Source of the DNA: Talpa occidentalis
Lineage: Eukaryota > Chordata > Mammalia > Eulipotyphla > Talpidae
Assembly (NCBI RefSeq): GCF_014898055.3
Contig: NW_023603184.1
Span: 107,498,615-107,562,614, forward strand
Direction of reading: 5' to 3'
Length of the DNA stretch: 64,000 nt
Positions 1 to 11,890 of the stretch are shown piece after piece. Under the pieces are notes generated by a model. It was given only the letters and a program-made list of their open reading frames with translations. It did no database searches and was not told where the DNA came from. The position numbers and the translations under genes were made by a program. How positions within the stretch are numbered: the stretch's first letter is position 1; each line of letters starts with the position of its first letter.

Positions 1-2505
1 ATGAGGAACATAATTGCCTTTGTGATTCCAGTTTAATTATTTTTGAGGGAAGTTGAAATCTCATCCCCATACTCGATGAAGAATTTAGGCTTTCAAATGA
101 TAATTTAGTTCTAACTTCAAGTAGAAATAGACTTGTGGGGGGCGGTGATGGTAAGTAATCAGTGTCAGAGAAGCCCCCACTTCCACTTAACCTAGTAAAA
201 CAAAAGGTACTGTAGGGTGAATGTTGCAGAATTTTGACACCATCCCTGGACCTTTTCTGTTCCCTCAAACCAACAGGCTTTCAGCCTTAATAGGATGAGG
301 CTTAATAGGATGCCCATTGTCTATTGCTGGGCAGTTACTTGAAATTTCTTTAACATGCACACTTGGGTGGAAAGCTTTAAAATCAATTAGGGATGCTGTG
401 ACCAATATAAATGTCATTACTCATCAGTATTTTACCTACAGAAGGCATAGCATTTATTTTTATGGTAGCGAGTTAAACATCCCTACCACCTTCTCCCACC
501 CTAATAGATTTTTTCTTCCTGTTTAAAATGTTTCTTGGTCATAACAATCTTATCTGATGGTGCCAACTATTTGTTTTAAGACCCATAATCATCTCACTAC
601 TTGAACCACCTTCTCTGATGGTCATTGTAGCAGCCGACTTGAGAGGCTTTTGTAGTGAGTGGCTTATTTTTCTTCCTCTCCAGTGTTTGAAACATCCAGT
701 CCACTGCAGTTTGTAAAGGGGCCTAGACTTCTGATGTTGGTGCGGTAGTGGTTGTTACTGCTGTTGTTGTTGACGCTGTTTCATTGAATTTTGCATTCAG
801 TATTGTATAGTAGTCATTTTGAAATAATTGCAAAATAGATCATTTGAAAAATGGGCCTCAGGAAAGTAAAAATGAAGAGCATGTTATACTGGCTATTTCC
901 TTGTGTGTCCTTTTGTAGGTTAGATTCGACTTTGATTTGAATGTGAAACTAAATTTTGGATGTCTGTGTTCATCTTTTTATTGGAAGTCAGTGGGAAGCT
1001 CACCCCAGAAATCATCGTTTAACTCACCGAAGGCAGCATTTGATCTAGAGGGCTCTGTGGTGATTGCAATTTAGAAAAGGGCTTCCTGTTTCTGAAACTT
1101 CAAAATTCTGGTTCCAACAGAAATTTCAACATCATCATTATGCAGTAATATTTTGTGTTTTAAATGAGTAAGAAGGCAAGGAGGGAATAGTTTTTAAAGG
1201 GTTACTATAGAAGAGAGCTGTTGCTAACAAATTAAATACTCGGTTCCTAGATGTTAATCAAGAATGAGGAGTAGTAACAAATAAGGAGTAGTTGATGAAA
1301 TGGCCGGATGACATCCATGTGTAGCTATCCTAGACCTCACAGATACTCAAATCACACTGAAGGGTAAAAGTCCTTTTATTTTTTAACATATATTAAACAT
1401 AAAGGATTTTGTGTAGAAGGTTTTGTGGAAAACAGATTATATATGTATAACAAACATAAATGCAGATTTATGAAGCTGAAGAAAAATATGAATGAAATTT
1501 GGAAACATTGTAGAGAAATGGCAGTATCACAATTAATTTTTTGTTGTTGCTCTTCAAAAAAAAAGCTAAAGCAGCTTTACTGTTTTTTTCCTGAATCTGT
1601 ACTGATAGGTGATTCTAAGAACATTTCAGTTCATTGGAATTGAAACTATGGCTCATAATTCTGAAGAGTCAGAATCTGTCAAAGGGAAACAGAGTTAGGT
1701 GGTTAGAAGGAAATGTCTTTCTCCTTTAATCCAGTTCACCAAAGAGGAAAAACCCTCTAGGATTCTGCTACTAGTTCACGTATGGGTGCCAGACACTAAA
1801 TGAAACCTCTGCTTTCATTTTTTATAGTCGATTTTTGTAAACATTATCCCACCACAGTGAGGAACTTGAGAGCTTTTTCTTATGCTATGGGGACTGATTT
1901 CTTCCTTGGAAAATTCTTCGGCTGGAAAATTCCAACATCTTCCCTAATGTTGAATCCCAGAGAGATTTACAATATGGGAATAAATTGGAAATTGAAGGTT
2001 TCCCGGTACCCTTAGCCTTACTTTTCCCTCCCAGTAAGAGAGAAAAAAGTTCTGTCTCACTAACAGGAGACTCTTTACAACTTCTTCATTTTAGCCTGTT
2101 GTGCATTGTTTTATTGAGTCACTTTTTCCTGAACTTATTTTTTCTTTGCTTCCATTTGTCGAATGTCTTGTGCCTTCATATAAAGTGATATTGCATGAAT
2201 AAAAGAGTAGGTACCTTTATTTTACCGTAAAATCACAAGCTATTATTCATCAATTCATAGCTTTCCATCCCCTTTTGGGCTGGGGGTTACAATCAGCAAG
2301 TACACTTAAGTGTTTGGGTCAATCAGCTTTTCTCACAGCATAAATGCCCCTTCAAGCTCATTTCAGGGTAAAAATTTAGACAAAAATAACTTCAGTTAAA
2401 CTCTCCCTTTCCCTTGTCTGATTATCTTTCATCCTCCCGTATCCTCTCCTCTCCCTCCCCTCCCCCATGTTTTCTCCTCCCTCCTCTTCTCCCATTCACT
2501 GTCAG
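1..2505 (+). other. OSBPL6: OSBPL6 intron (3' part of an intron whose start lies outside the window)
   Basis: No exon with splice borders or ORP6-like translation is visible here; short open frames at 317-526, 1425-1643 and 1800-2188 have no recognisable protein content. The last ~110 bases (about 2400-2505) are a strong pyrimidine tract ending in AG, which serves the exon beginning at 2506. The PH domain and N-terminal linker of ORP6 must lie upstream of the window. Confidence 0.7.
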
Positions 2506-2580
2506 GAAGGGCCACCTACGAAGGGCCAGTTCAACACAACTCGGCGCCGGCAGAGGCTAGCAGCAGCAGTGGCTACAACA
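2506..2580 (+). CDS. OSBPL6: OSBPL6 coding exon a (linker, 25 codons)
   Basis: A 75-bp exon bordered by CTGTCAG and GTGAGT reads EGPPTKGQFNTTRRRQRLAA and then AVATT, phase 0 at both ends. It joins without a frame break to the next exon (VPFSATMSPVRL). I recognise this Arg-rich stretch as part of the linker between the PH and lipid-transfer domains of the ORP3/ORP6 subfamily. The basic cluster TRRRQR may be a membrane or phosphoregulatory site (inference). The long upstream pyrimidine tract and the consensus donor support it as a real exon. Being phase 0-0 it can be skipped without changing the frame. Confidence 0.93.
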
Positions 2581-4410
2581 GTGAGTGGATTTCAATCTCC
2601 AGTGGATGTTTAATGAGAATGAGAAACTGTATGAGTGTCACGTCCTCTGTTCTAATGGTGCCACCTGCGTGTGATGGCATCCTGTGACCCGTTCCTGGTT
2701 GGCATCGCCTTGCACGTTGTCTGGCTGTCTTCGCCAGGCAGGGGTCACACACAGGCATTCGTTCGTTTTTGCAGTGGGAAGCTATTGTATTACATAATCC
2801 ATTTCTCTACATCAGTCAGTGTAAAAAATCATTTAAATTCAAGGTGGCAAAGCTGAGTCCAAGTCTTTGTGGTATGGGATTTCCTTAAATGCTATTTTTT
2901 GTCATCTTGCTATTGAAATCTTTGCTAACTGATTTCTATTTTTCTAAGAAATGTCATTTTATTACAAATATAAATTGCACTCTTTTGGGTAGTGTGTGAC
3001 CATTTGAACAGAATGTGAGAGTAAAGAAATTAGAGAGTAAAAAAAAAAAATGTGGATTTCATTTCTTCTCTAAATGGTTACCAAATTACATGTAGCAAAG
3101 GAAAATTGTTTTCTGGAAAGAATATTGAGCTGAAAATCAGAAAATAAAGTGTGGGAAGGAGAAAAGCCAAAATGTTAAATGGTGTTTGATGTATCTCGAG
3201 AGGGTTTCTTTTTTTTAAGATAAAATAAGGTGGTTATTCAGAAGACAAAGGAAGTATTGAGATAAGATAAGCAAATAACCAAAATTTAAAATTGAGTAGA
3301 AAATGTTTAGAATAATGAGCTGTCCTTACAGAATATAAAACAGAATATGTACATACAAGAAGTTGCTGGATGAAAGTAAATCATAGTATTTGCTTACTCA
3401 TGATATCCTAACAGCTTTTTAAAATAGAGTACTGACTTCATAGTGATTATGGATGTTAGTTTTTTGACTATTAGATCATATTTTCTAAATGAACAGTAGG
3501 CTTGCTCTTGTTAGAGGTGGAATATATTTTAATACTAAAATACTTCTAGTATTTTGATACTACAATTGCTGAAAAATATGAAAAGGTTTGGGTTTTTGTA
3601 GAAGAATGCAGAGTGGGCAAAAGGATTGTTGGTTTTCTACTTTGTGATTAATTGCTGACTTCTGCTTTCTATCTGGGTGATTAGCTGGATTGTTTAAGAA
3701 ATGAGAGTTGTTTTTGATGATGAAATGAACAGCTTGGAGTTTATTAGGGAACTGACAGACTCAAAGTTTAGTAGACATTTGAACAAACAAATTATGGAAA
3801 TTGTTTTAGTGGGTGATGTGTATCTCATGCATGTATTCAAATGCAGGTGAGTCAAGCATTTGGCACTGACATGGTAACAGGTTCTGATAAAAGGTCTCTG
3901 TATAATCAGTTAAGTAATTCTCAAATGTAGTCTTTCATTTATAAAATTCAGAAATCCACATGATTGTTAGAGAGAACAATATCTCAGTAGGGGAAGAAGG
4001 TCAATCATTTTATGAAAATACAGATGTTTGCTTAAATAATGTCCTTCTAAGAGAGCACACAGGGAAGTGATGGGTTTCTACTGTTTTCATTTTTTAATTT
4101 CAGATACATTTGGTGAATATAATAAAACTGCAAATAGAACCTATTGAAGAAAATGGATTTATATTTTTAAAAGTCGGGAATCAATGAGACAAAGCTTTTA
4201 AAAGAGGAAAGAATTAATGCCCACCTTCTAGAGTAGCTGTAACCACAGAAATTAAGAATAGCTTAGTTGCATCCAGTGAGAAAAGCTAGCAACATTTATT
4301 AATGTATTCAGGAATAAGTTGGGGGTGGGGGGTGGTTTGCTCTAAATCTCCTAGGATTTAGAGCTTTAATTCAATACCAGAGCTGAGTAACTTCTGGCAA
4401 GAACTCAGCT

Positions 4411-4588
4411 GGCTCTCCCCACTCACATCTAATGACCCGCTGCTGATGATTCAGCACCCCCCCCCCCATTTCTCTTAGCTCAGTGTTTTCCCTTAGTCAC
4501 CAAACCTTCCTCTTCCCAACAGTCAAATTATCCCACATATTTTGAGTCTGTTCTTCCTGATAGGTTCTTATTACCTAGAATTCTTCCA
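4411..4588 (+). repeat. Direct repeat, copy 1
   Basis: It starts GGCTCTCCCCACTCACATCT and runs to the CCTAGAATTC region. The same sequence recurs about 600 bp downstream with scattered substitutions and small indels. The copy carries a run of about 14 C, which is short in the other copy. The sequence on either side of the two copies differs, so this is a local segmental duplication or two copies of one unclassified interspersed repeat. Confidence 0.85.
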
Positions 4589-5014
4589 AGCGACTTCTAG
4601 GCACTTACTTTCCTTGCCTACTGGGGACAGCTGAGATTGTTCTCAATGAAAAGTGCACCCAAGGAGGTGTCACAGAGGATTATCCTCACTGATTCTTAGC
4701 ACAAGCACACAGTATGGTCTATGTGCAACATCAGCCAGATCCAGTAGAACAGAACTGGAAAAAGAAAAACCCAGCCCCTCCCCCGGACAAACACTGAGAG
4801 ACCGGATGGAGCCAGTGCTCCTGCCAGACGCAGAGGAACAGCAGGGGACTCTGCATCCTGGCTGGAGAGTCACAGAAGTTTAGTTTCTATCATAGACCTG
4901 CTGTTTCAGGTCCCCTGTTTCATTCTTGCTACCATTACTAAAGTTTAGTGCCAATAGTTTCACTATCAACCCATCCTCTTTTGACTTCTTCATAAACAAG
5001 TGTTAGGAGTGAGT

Positions 5015-5186
5015 GGCTCTCCCCACTCATATCTAATGACCTGCTGTGGGTGATTCAGCCCCCTCAATTCTCTTAGCTCAGTGTTTCTCCTTAGTAACCA
5101 CACCTTCCTCTTCCCAATATTCAAATTATCCCACATATTTTGAATGTGTTCTTCGTGATAGGTTCCTATTACCTAGAATTCATCTC
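5015..5186 (+). repeat. Direct repeat, copy 2
   Basis: It starts GGCTCTCCCCACTCATATCT and is the partner of 4411-4588. Both copies share CTCTTAGCTCAGTGTTT, CACCTTCCTCTTCCCAA/T and ATTATCCCACATATTTTGA. Estimated identity is about 85% by eye. I do not recognise the family. Confidence 0.85.
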
Positions 5187-6120
5187 CTAACACCCTCATC
5201 CCAAGTGCAGTTACCAGAACCAGGATATTCCAGGACCAGGCTTGCTCCCCAGGCACAGAAGCTCAGAGAAGTCTTGGACTTCTTTCCAGAATAGGATGTA
5301 GAGGCTTCATTCACTGTTGTGGGTTTTTGGGGCAAACATGAGAGCTATAGACAGCTCAGCTCCCACTCCAGCCATCACTGAGAGAACCTATTAACCATTA
5401 AATGTTTGAATCCCATAATACCCAAACTGGCTAATGGAAAACTGAGTAAAAAATCCCTAGGCTAAAGAGATACTCAATTAAAATTAGATTAATACATCAC
5501 TATTGGTATTCTTAATTTCATTTCATCAATTCTTCAATGTAAATGACCTATTCTATATACTTCTTTTAGCAAAAAAAAAAAAAAGATATCAATACAAACA
5601 TTTTCAATCTGAAGTATATAAAAATTAGTTTTCAATTTCCTAGGGATCTATCTGATTGCAATTTGAATGGTGCATTCCCAAGTCTCTCTCCCTGTGGGCT
5701 TTATACACAATCACTTTTACTATTTTAATTGCCAATTTAAACTTCCATTATGTTAGAAATATAAATTTGTAACATGTTTTTCTTCTCAGCATCTGATTCC
5801 AACTTTATATGGGGAAGTTGTTATCACAGGAACAAGTGTGGGTCCTTACTGGACTCTGCGGGCCTCTTCTGCATCATGGCCTCCATCACAACCTCTCCCC
5901 GCAACTCTCACAGCCTCTACTTTCTCCACTCAAGGGAAGACACCCCTCTTCTCTGCCACAATGCTAGTCCTTGAGGTCCACATGGAGGGCACCTGAGTGC
6001 AAATAAAACCCTTGTCCAAGATCCACAGCATATTACAGTCTCCATCTCAGACACCCACCTTTTTTTCTTAATGGTCTTCTAGTTGCTAGTGTTGGGAAAT
6101 TGTATCCTTTAATCTGAAAA

Positions 6121-6192
6121 CTGTTTTGTCTACACTTTTCCTTAAATCATGGTCAACTGTTTTGTCTACACTTTTCCTTAAAACATGGTCCC
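6121..6192 (+). repeat. Tandem duplication, 36-bp unit x2
   Basis: CTGTTTTGTCTACACTTTTC begins at 6121 and again at 6157. The two units differ only near their ends (AAATCATGGTCAA against AAAACATGGTCCC). It is a simple slippage-type duplication inside the intron. Confidence 0.92.
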
Positions 6193-7976
6193 AGAACCTC
6201 CTTATCTCCATCAGTCTTTCCATGGATTCTCTGTGTTCCTCCTAGAGGACTGTGGGATGACTTCTTTGTAGACTTAACATCACCATAATTAAGGGCAAGA
6301 ATTTCCTTTATATATCTTTATTCTTCTATGTAAATGTCATTCCTTTATAGATAGCCCCAAACCACCTCAATTATTATCATCACAAAATTAGCTGGATAGG
6401 ATTCTAGCAAGTTATTGAACCCAAGGACTCCATTTTCTCAAATGGCTTATCTGTCAATGCTGTCTTCTCTAAAACAGCCAGAAATTTTGAGTCTTATAAA
6501 CAACCTGTTGACATTTCCTAACGTAGCCAAAGTCCCCATGGAGGATGAAAGTTACTTTGATATCCCCAGATATCAAATACTTTGGGTATCATATATTCAT
6601 GTGCTTAGCTGATCTTAGGGGATAAGCCTCATGCTTGTTTCCTTCCCCAGTAAGTCTTAGATATGTTTTGAAATAAACAACTGCCTGCTAGGGCAAAGCT
6701 ACATCTGAAGGATTCTCCTGTGCAGTCTCAACTGCCCTCACCCAGATCCACAAACTGTCGCTCAGGTCACACCTTTGTGGTTCTGTCCATCTCCTTCATT
6801 TATCGTGTGTCCTCAGTGAACACTAATTTCTTCTCGCCTCTCGATCTCTTTTTGTGTCTGAAAGTGTAAAACAAAATCAAAATATGTAAAAAAGAAAGTG
6901 GTTCTGACAGACATGTACATCAGACAAGATATTTCTTCGTTCCTCCTACAGCATATTTCCTCCTTAGATAGATGGTGTGAATTATCCTTTAATTTATACA
7001 AAACTCAGCTTACAAAGGAATCTGAGTCTAATTCTTGATGATAACTGAATGAAAATCTGTGCCATAAGAATTAGGGAGGTTACTGATGACCTTATTTACA
7101 AGAGGAATTGATATATTCATTTTCCAAGAATATTTCATTGATAGCAGTTGTAATATTCAGATAGAACTTTCTGGAAGGAGAGAAAAAGGTGTTTTTCTTC
7201 CACTCATCACAAGCCTAATCCATATACAACCTGAGTGGGAAAATAGCCTCTACCCATTTGGGAATATCTTTAGTAATATGACTTTCTTTTTTTACTTAAT
7301 GCTTTTCTGTATTGGTCTATTCATATATGTAAGAAAGCTGTATAAAACATACAAATGTAAACAAGAGTTATTCATTTAACTGTTTTATATTGCATTTCAA
7401 ATTGAATTATGAATCTCTTTAAGCCATTATTATATTTACCTTTAAACTTGATTTGTGGTAGCCATTAGTTAAAACATAAATCACTTTAATGGTAAATATA
7501 ATAATGGAATAGGCTGAACTCACTTTTCTGTATGTGTCTCTTGATTTTTTACCCAAAGCCCCTACTTCAGGCTCAAAAAGAAATAGGCAACAAAAGTCCT
7601 TAGACATAAGATTAAGACTGTAAGAGAAGGTCAGTTAGGTTCAAATTTCTGTTATCTGCCAGTAATTTTTTAGATACAACTGTGGGTTCAGAGCTGAAGC
7701 TTTTCGGGTACTATGCCTTTTCTTCCTGTCATGCTGTAGTCATGTCTCCCTGGAACTGTGAAAAGCCTATGAGTCAGTGACAGGACTAAATCAACTCTAG
7801 GAAATGAGACTGCTTCCCACCACCATCCCCTGCAAAATAAATGAGCACTGAGTATCTCCGATTGTGTCATCAGAGAGGAATCTCTTATAATGAAGAATAG
7901 AAGTGAGCTTTTCAGTGGAATAAAATGTGGACAAGTGCACTGTTGCTCTTTAATAATTTCCATCTTCCCCTTTCAG

Positions 7977-8142
7977 GTTCCTTTCAGTGCCACCATGTCA
8001 CCCGTTCGCTTGCATTCCTCCAACCCCAACCTTTGTGCGGATATTGAATTTCAGACTCCCCCTAGCCACCTCACTGACCCTCTGGAAAGTTCAACAGATT
8101 ATACAAAGCTTCAAGAAGAATTTTGTCTAATTGCCCAGAAAG
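7977..8142 (+). CDS. OSBPL6: OSBPL6 coding exon b (linker)
   Basis: Preceded by CCCCTTTCAG and followed by GTAACA, this 166-bp exon reads VPFSATMSPVRLHSSNPNLC and continues through ADIEFQTPPSHLTDPLESS to EEFCLIAQK plus one base. It is the Ser/Pro-rich linker conserved between ORP3 and ORP6, followed by the start of a helical segment (DYTKLQEEF). It begins in phase 0 and ends with one base of the next codon, which the following exon completes as Val. The open frame extends upstream into the intron, but the pyrimidine tract and AG fix the border. Confidence 0.97.
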
Positions 8143-10324
8143 GTAACAACAAATACAGTGTGCCCTTTAGAGAAGCTCTTTATTGGTGAGAGGTTGCTAT
8201 TACCCTTTTACCCTTGTCAAGGTTGTCATGGTGGGAAGATTATAATATTATATACTGGGTAGACTTGTGTATATATATAATACAGTGGGGTATGATGTCT
8301 GCCTCTTGGGAGAGTGTACATCATAGGCTTATAGTTTTGAATGAAAGAGTCATTGAGTTGTAGTGAGGGAGGGGAAGAGAATGGGTTATCCTAGGCAGGC
8401 CCGAAGACCATCACCGCCTTTTTTTCAGTATCTTTTAGTTATCATTTAATACATGTTGTGAGTCATTCTTAGTAAGAAAAAAAGAGAGATTCTGTTTGAG
8501 TCTCTTTTTATTAACTAGCACTCACTGATCTAAATAACACTAATTGCAATTTTGAGATTGTGGGTCAGGAGTTCAGGTAGGGCTCTCCTAGGCAGTTCTT
8601 CTGCACCACTTGGAATTGACTGAGCCACTTAGTGATATTTAACTGGAGTTTAGGCTGGGCTGAAAGGTGCAAGGTGACTTTACCCATGTGCCTGGCATGT
8701 TGTTGGGATAGCTGGAAGACCATACCCAGCTATGTCCCTCTCCTTCTCCATGGCAGCTGAAGATTCCAAGAGAGTAGAATGGAATCTGCCCAACCCGTCT
8801 GTCCAGGGCCAGGCACAGTCATGTCCTTGCTCTCGACCAGTCAGAACCTCACAGGCCAACCCATATTTGACAGGAGGGGAAATCAACCCTACTTTGAGTC
8901 TCTTTTTTAAATGGTAAGCTTTCAGTAAAGCTGGTAGCTTAAATTGAATGGTCACCAGCCACAGAGGGTAGGGTATAATAAGTAAGAAACAGGATCATAG
9001 GGTGTAGGTGATCTGAGCAGTCCTGTCTGTATTTACCAAGAGCCTCAGCTCCCAAATTAATTCCCCCACCTTATTGCTCTGATTATTTAAATTTCAACCT
9101 TTGAAATTAATCTTTTGACTTATGATAGTATGTTCATAGGCATTGTCTTTTAAAATATTTAGTCTTTTGGGGAAAGATAGATGTTGTATTGTTTTCAGTC
9201 ACTAACACCTTACTGGGAATTAATCATATTTCCCCTCGTGTTGCTAATAATAAGTTATAAAATATTCTTGAAAATGTATGTTGAAGGGAACATCCTGATT
9301 TGCCCTCTCCATGCTCAAGAGCCTTGAGGCTCAGGAAAAGAAGGGGCACACACCGAGAGTATCTTTGGGAATGGTGAAATCAACAAAAATCTGCTGTTAA
9401 ATCATCAGCAAACATGAACTAGCAGAAATTTCTTTAATTCCATACTCCTAAAATAATTAAGCAAACTGATCATACCCTCCCTTTTTTAATATAAATTTCT
9501 CAGGCCAGTTTCTGTAAAGCCAGCTCTGTTTCATCTACTATATTACTCCTAGTAGGATGTCATCACATTTCTTAGTGGTTGCTAATTGTGTCACTTAGAT
9601 AAGAGCAGTGTTATTTTGCTTATATAACTGTGTTAAGTTTATTGCCAGTAAAGTCAGTAGCTTTTACTTCTAATGGCCAGAGAGGGCAGGTAGAAAGACA
9701 CAACAAATTTGTGAGTTAAGTATAGCTCAGCTGCTAAAGAGAAATGAATACATTTGACAGTAGCCCCAGGAAAGCTTTGTGTGTTGGGTTGTTACCAGTT
9801 TGCTTTCAGGAAATCCAAACTTCAACAGAAATTTAAAGCTTCTGTTGACACGACATATTTTCTTTTCAGTGGATACTCAAAATCTCTATAATAGAAAAAG
9901 AGGATTTTTCTGTAACTTTTGTGTGAACACTTTAAAAAGAATTATGGATTTTGAAATGCTTTTAGAGCTGCCAGTAGGGTTAATGTATTGCAGTTATCAA
10001 GTCATTACGTTCAAATTGATGACGACTGGAATATAGCACATAAATCAGTAGATTGTGAGCCCCTTGTGATCCTGTCATTTTCCCCTTTTAATTTAGGCCA
10101 CTGTATTTGTGCTAAAAATTTCTACTTCTTTTAAAAATAACCTTTCTCAAATAAGGAAAAACCTATTTAGACTTTGTATATTATAGAAAATCTTATTGTA
10201 AAGAGTTAGAAGTTCATCCTCTTTGTGTATCTAATTTAAACACTTCCTCAGATTTTGCTGATATATGTTGTTAAATATACAGAAATGGGGGAAATTGTTA
10301 TTTTTATTGTTGCTTTTATTTTAT

Positions 10325-10410
10325 TTTTAGCTTTATTGAGATATAGTTGACATAGAGAACTGCATAAGTTTAAGGAATATGTCACTTTGGTAGGCTTATC
10401 TATTGCAAAA
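10325..10410 (-). mobile_element. Old L1 3'-end fragment (antisense)
   Basis: AGCTTTATTGAGATATAGTT followed by GACATAGAGAACTGCATAAG matches the general form of the antisense L1M 3' terminus found across placental mammals. It is short and diverged, so the subfamily is not assigned and the right edge is approximate. Confidence 0.55.
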
Positions 10411-11020
10411 TTGTCACGTTGTGGGGCGGCAGTGTTGGAAGCAGCACAGGATGAAGGAAAGACAAGTCAAAGTCCAAGTAGAGTAAGAGACATAGAGGGG
10501 CTCACACCTCAAGTGATGCAGGCACTAAACAAGGGCAGTCTCATGCTGATTGAGGATCAGGTTCAGAGAAGGTGGGCAAGTATGTGGAAGGATGTACATC
10601 CATGGGGTGGGGATATTATTGAAGATGTGTTATTGTCTGGTGCAAGCTAGGGTGCAGTGAACAGGGCCTGTTTTTTGGGGGTGCTGCATTGTTCCCTCTA
10701 ATCAAAGCACCCTATCTCTAGTTCCTATTCTTACTTAACTTTCTGTTAATCTTTACAAGTAAGGTATTCTAGCTGATTTTGCTAATTTGGCCATAAACTC
10801 TGCCTGCTGTTTTCAGCAGATACTGGTTTCCCAATATGTTCCTCATACCAGGACTTTTGCCCTGGTGTTAGGCCCCTGCCTGATTCTTCATTTTAGCTTG
10901 ACCAGCAGGAACTCTGGACACAAAGACAATAGCAATAATAACATGGGGGCCTGGGGATTCCACACAAAATGATTACCCTCAGAGTGTTAGCTAACACCTC
11001 CATCATGTCATATAATTACT

Positions 11021-11040
11021 GTGTGTGTGTGTGTGTGTGT
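11021..11040 (+). repeat. (TG)n microsatellite
   Basis: Ten GT units in a row within the intron; no coding or regulatory role is visible. Confidence 0.95.
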
Positions 11041-11756
11041 TGAGAATATTTTAAGATCTATTGGTAACTTCTGAGTATATAATACAGTGGTATGTAATTA
11101 CTATGTTATAAATTAGATTCCCAGAACCTGTGCATCTATAACTGGAAGTTTGTGCCCTTTGAAAGCTTGTGTGACATCAAGACATCCTTATTTAAGAAAA
11201 TACTACAGGTGCTGTTTGTTCTTAAGGCCAATCATTTTCCTATTTCAAAGAGAACTAGTCAAAACTTATAGATCAGCAACTTTTATTACATTGGCAGGGC
11301 TCAGAAAATGCTTCTTTTGGAGTGTACACTTTTGGAAATTAATTACTGAATAGTTCTAAATTATTTGCATGAGACTTATTGTATGCAGAACTCTCAAATA
11401 GTCTCATCAATTATAGCAGATTAAAACTTTTTCTATTTTTCTTCTAGGAATTCTGGATTAATTTCTAAATCTTCATATTTAGAATAGGTACTAATATTTC
11501 ACATGCTGCTTCCAAATCTTTGATGGGGTGTCTGACATGTAATGCTAAAACTTTTATCCTAATGAATTTTCATTACCACAGTTGTTTTGTATAAAGATAT
11601 TCTGGTAGATTCCATTTAAGGCTGACTTTTAGTTAGACTATAATGCAGTCTTTTCAGAAATGTCTGTGCATGAGTTAAAGTGTTAAGAAGTTGATAATTT
11701 TATATATTATTGGTAGATACATTTGATCTCTGTTTCTCACTTTTCTCCCCTCCCAG

Positions 11757-11890
11757 TGCATTCTCTTTTGAAGTCTGCATTTAACAGCATAGCTATAGAG
11801 AAGGAGAAGCTCAAGCAGATGGTTTCTGAGCAGGATCACAATAAAGGCCACAGCACACAGATGGCACGGTTGCGACAGTCACTGTCTCAG
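11757..11890 (+). CDS. OSBPL6: OSBPL6 coding exon c (linker helix)
   Basis: The acceptor is CCCCTCCCAG and the donor CAG|GTAAAT. The 134-bp exon completes a split Val codon and reads HSLLKSAFNSIAIEKEKLKQ, MVSEQDHNKGHSTQ and MARLRQSLSQ, ending in phase 0. The composition (Lys, Glu, Gln, regularly spaced Leu/Ile) suggests a coiled-coil or amphipathic helix in the region before the FFAT motif. It joins directly to ALNQNAEL in the next exon, continuing the helix. Confidence 0.97.

Larger units (their letters stand above)
2581..7976 (+). other. OSBPL6: OSBPL6 intron with a long direct repeat and a short tandem repeat
   Basis: This 5.4-kb intron contains a ~175-bp direct repeat (4411-4588 and 5015-5186), a poly-C run near 4455-4468 and a 36-bp tandem duplication (6121-6192), listed separately. 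The remaining sequence is AT-rich and shows no exon that I can support. Confidence 0.7.
8143..11756 (+). other. OSBPL6: OSBPL6 intron with a fragment of an old L1 and a TG repeat
   Basis: Around 10328-10400 the text AGCTTTATTGAGATATAGTT is typical of the reverse complement of an L1 3' end. A (TG)n run lies at 11021-11040. The 10430-10970 stretch has low CpG and no recognisable gene; I could not classify it. The rest shows nothing I can name. Confidence 0.6.
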
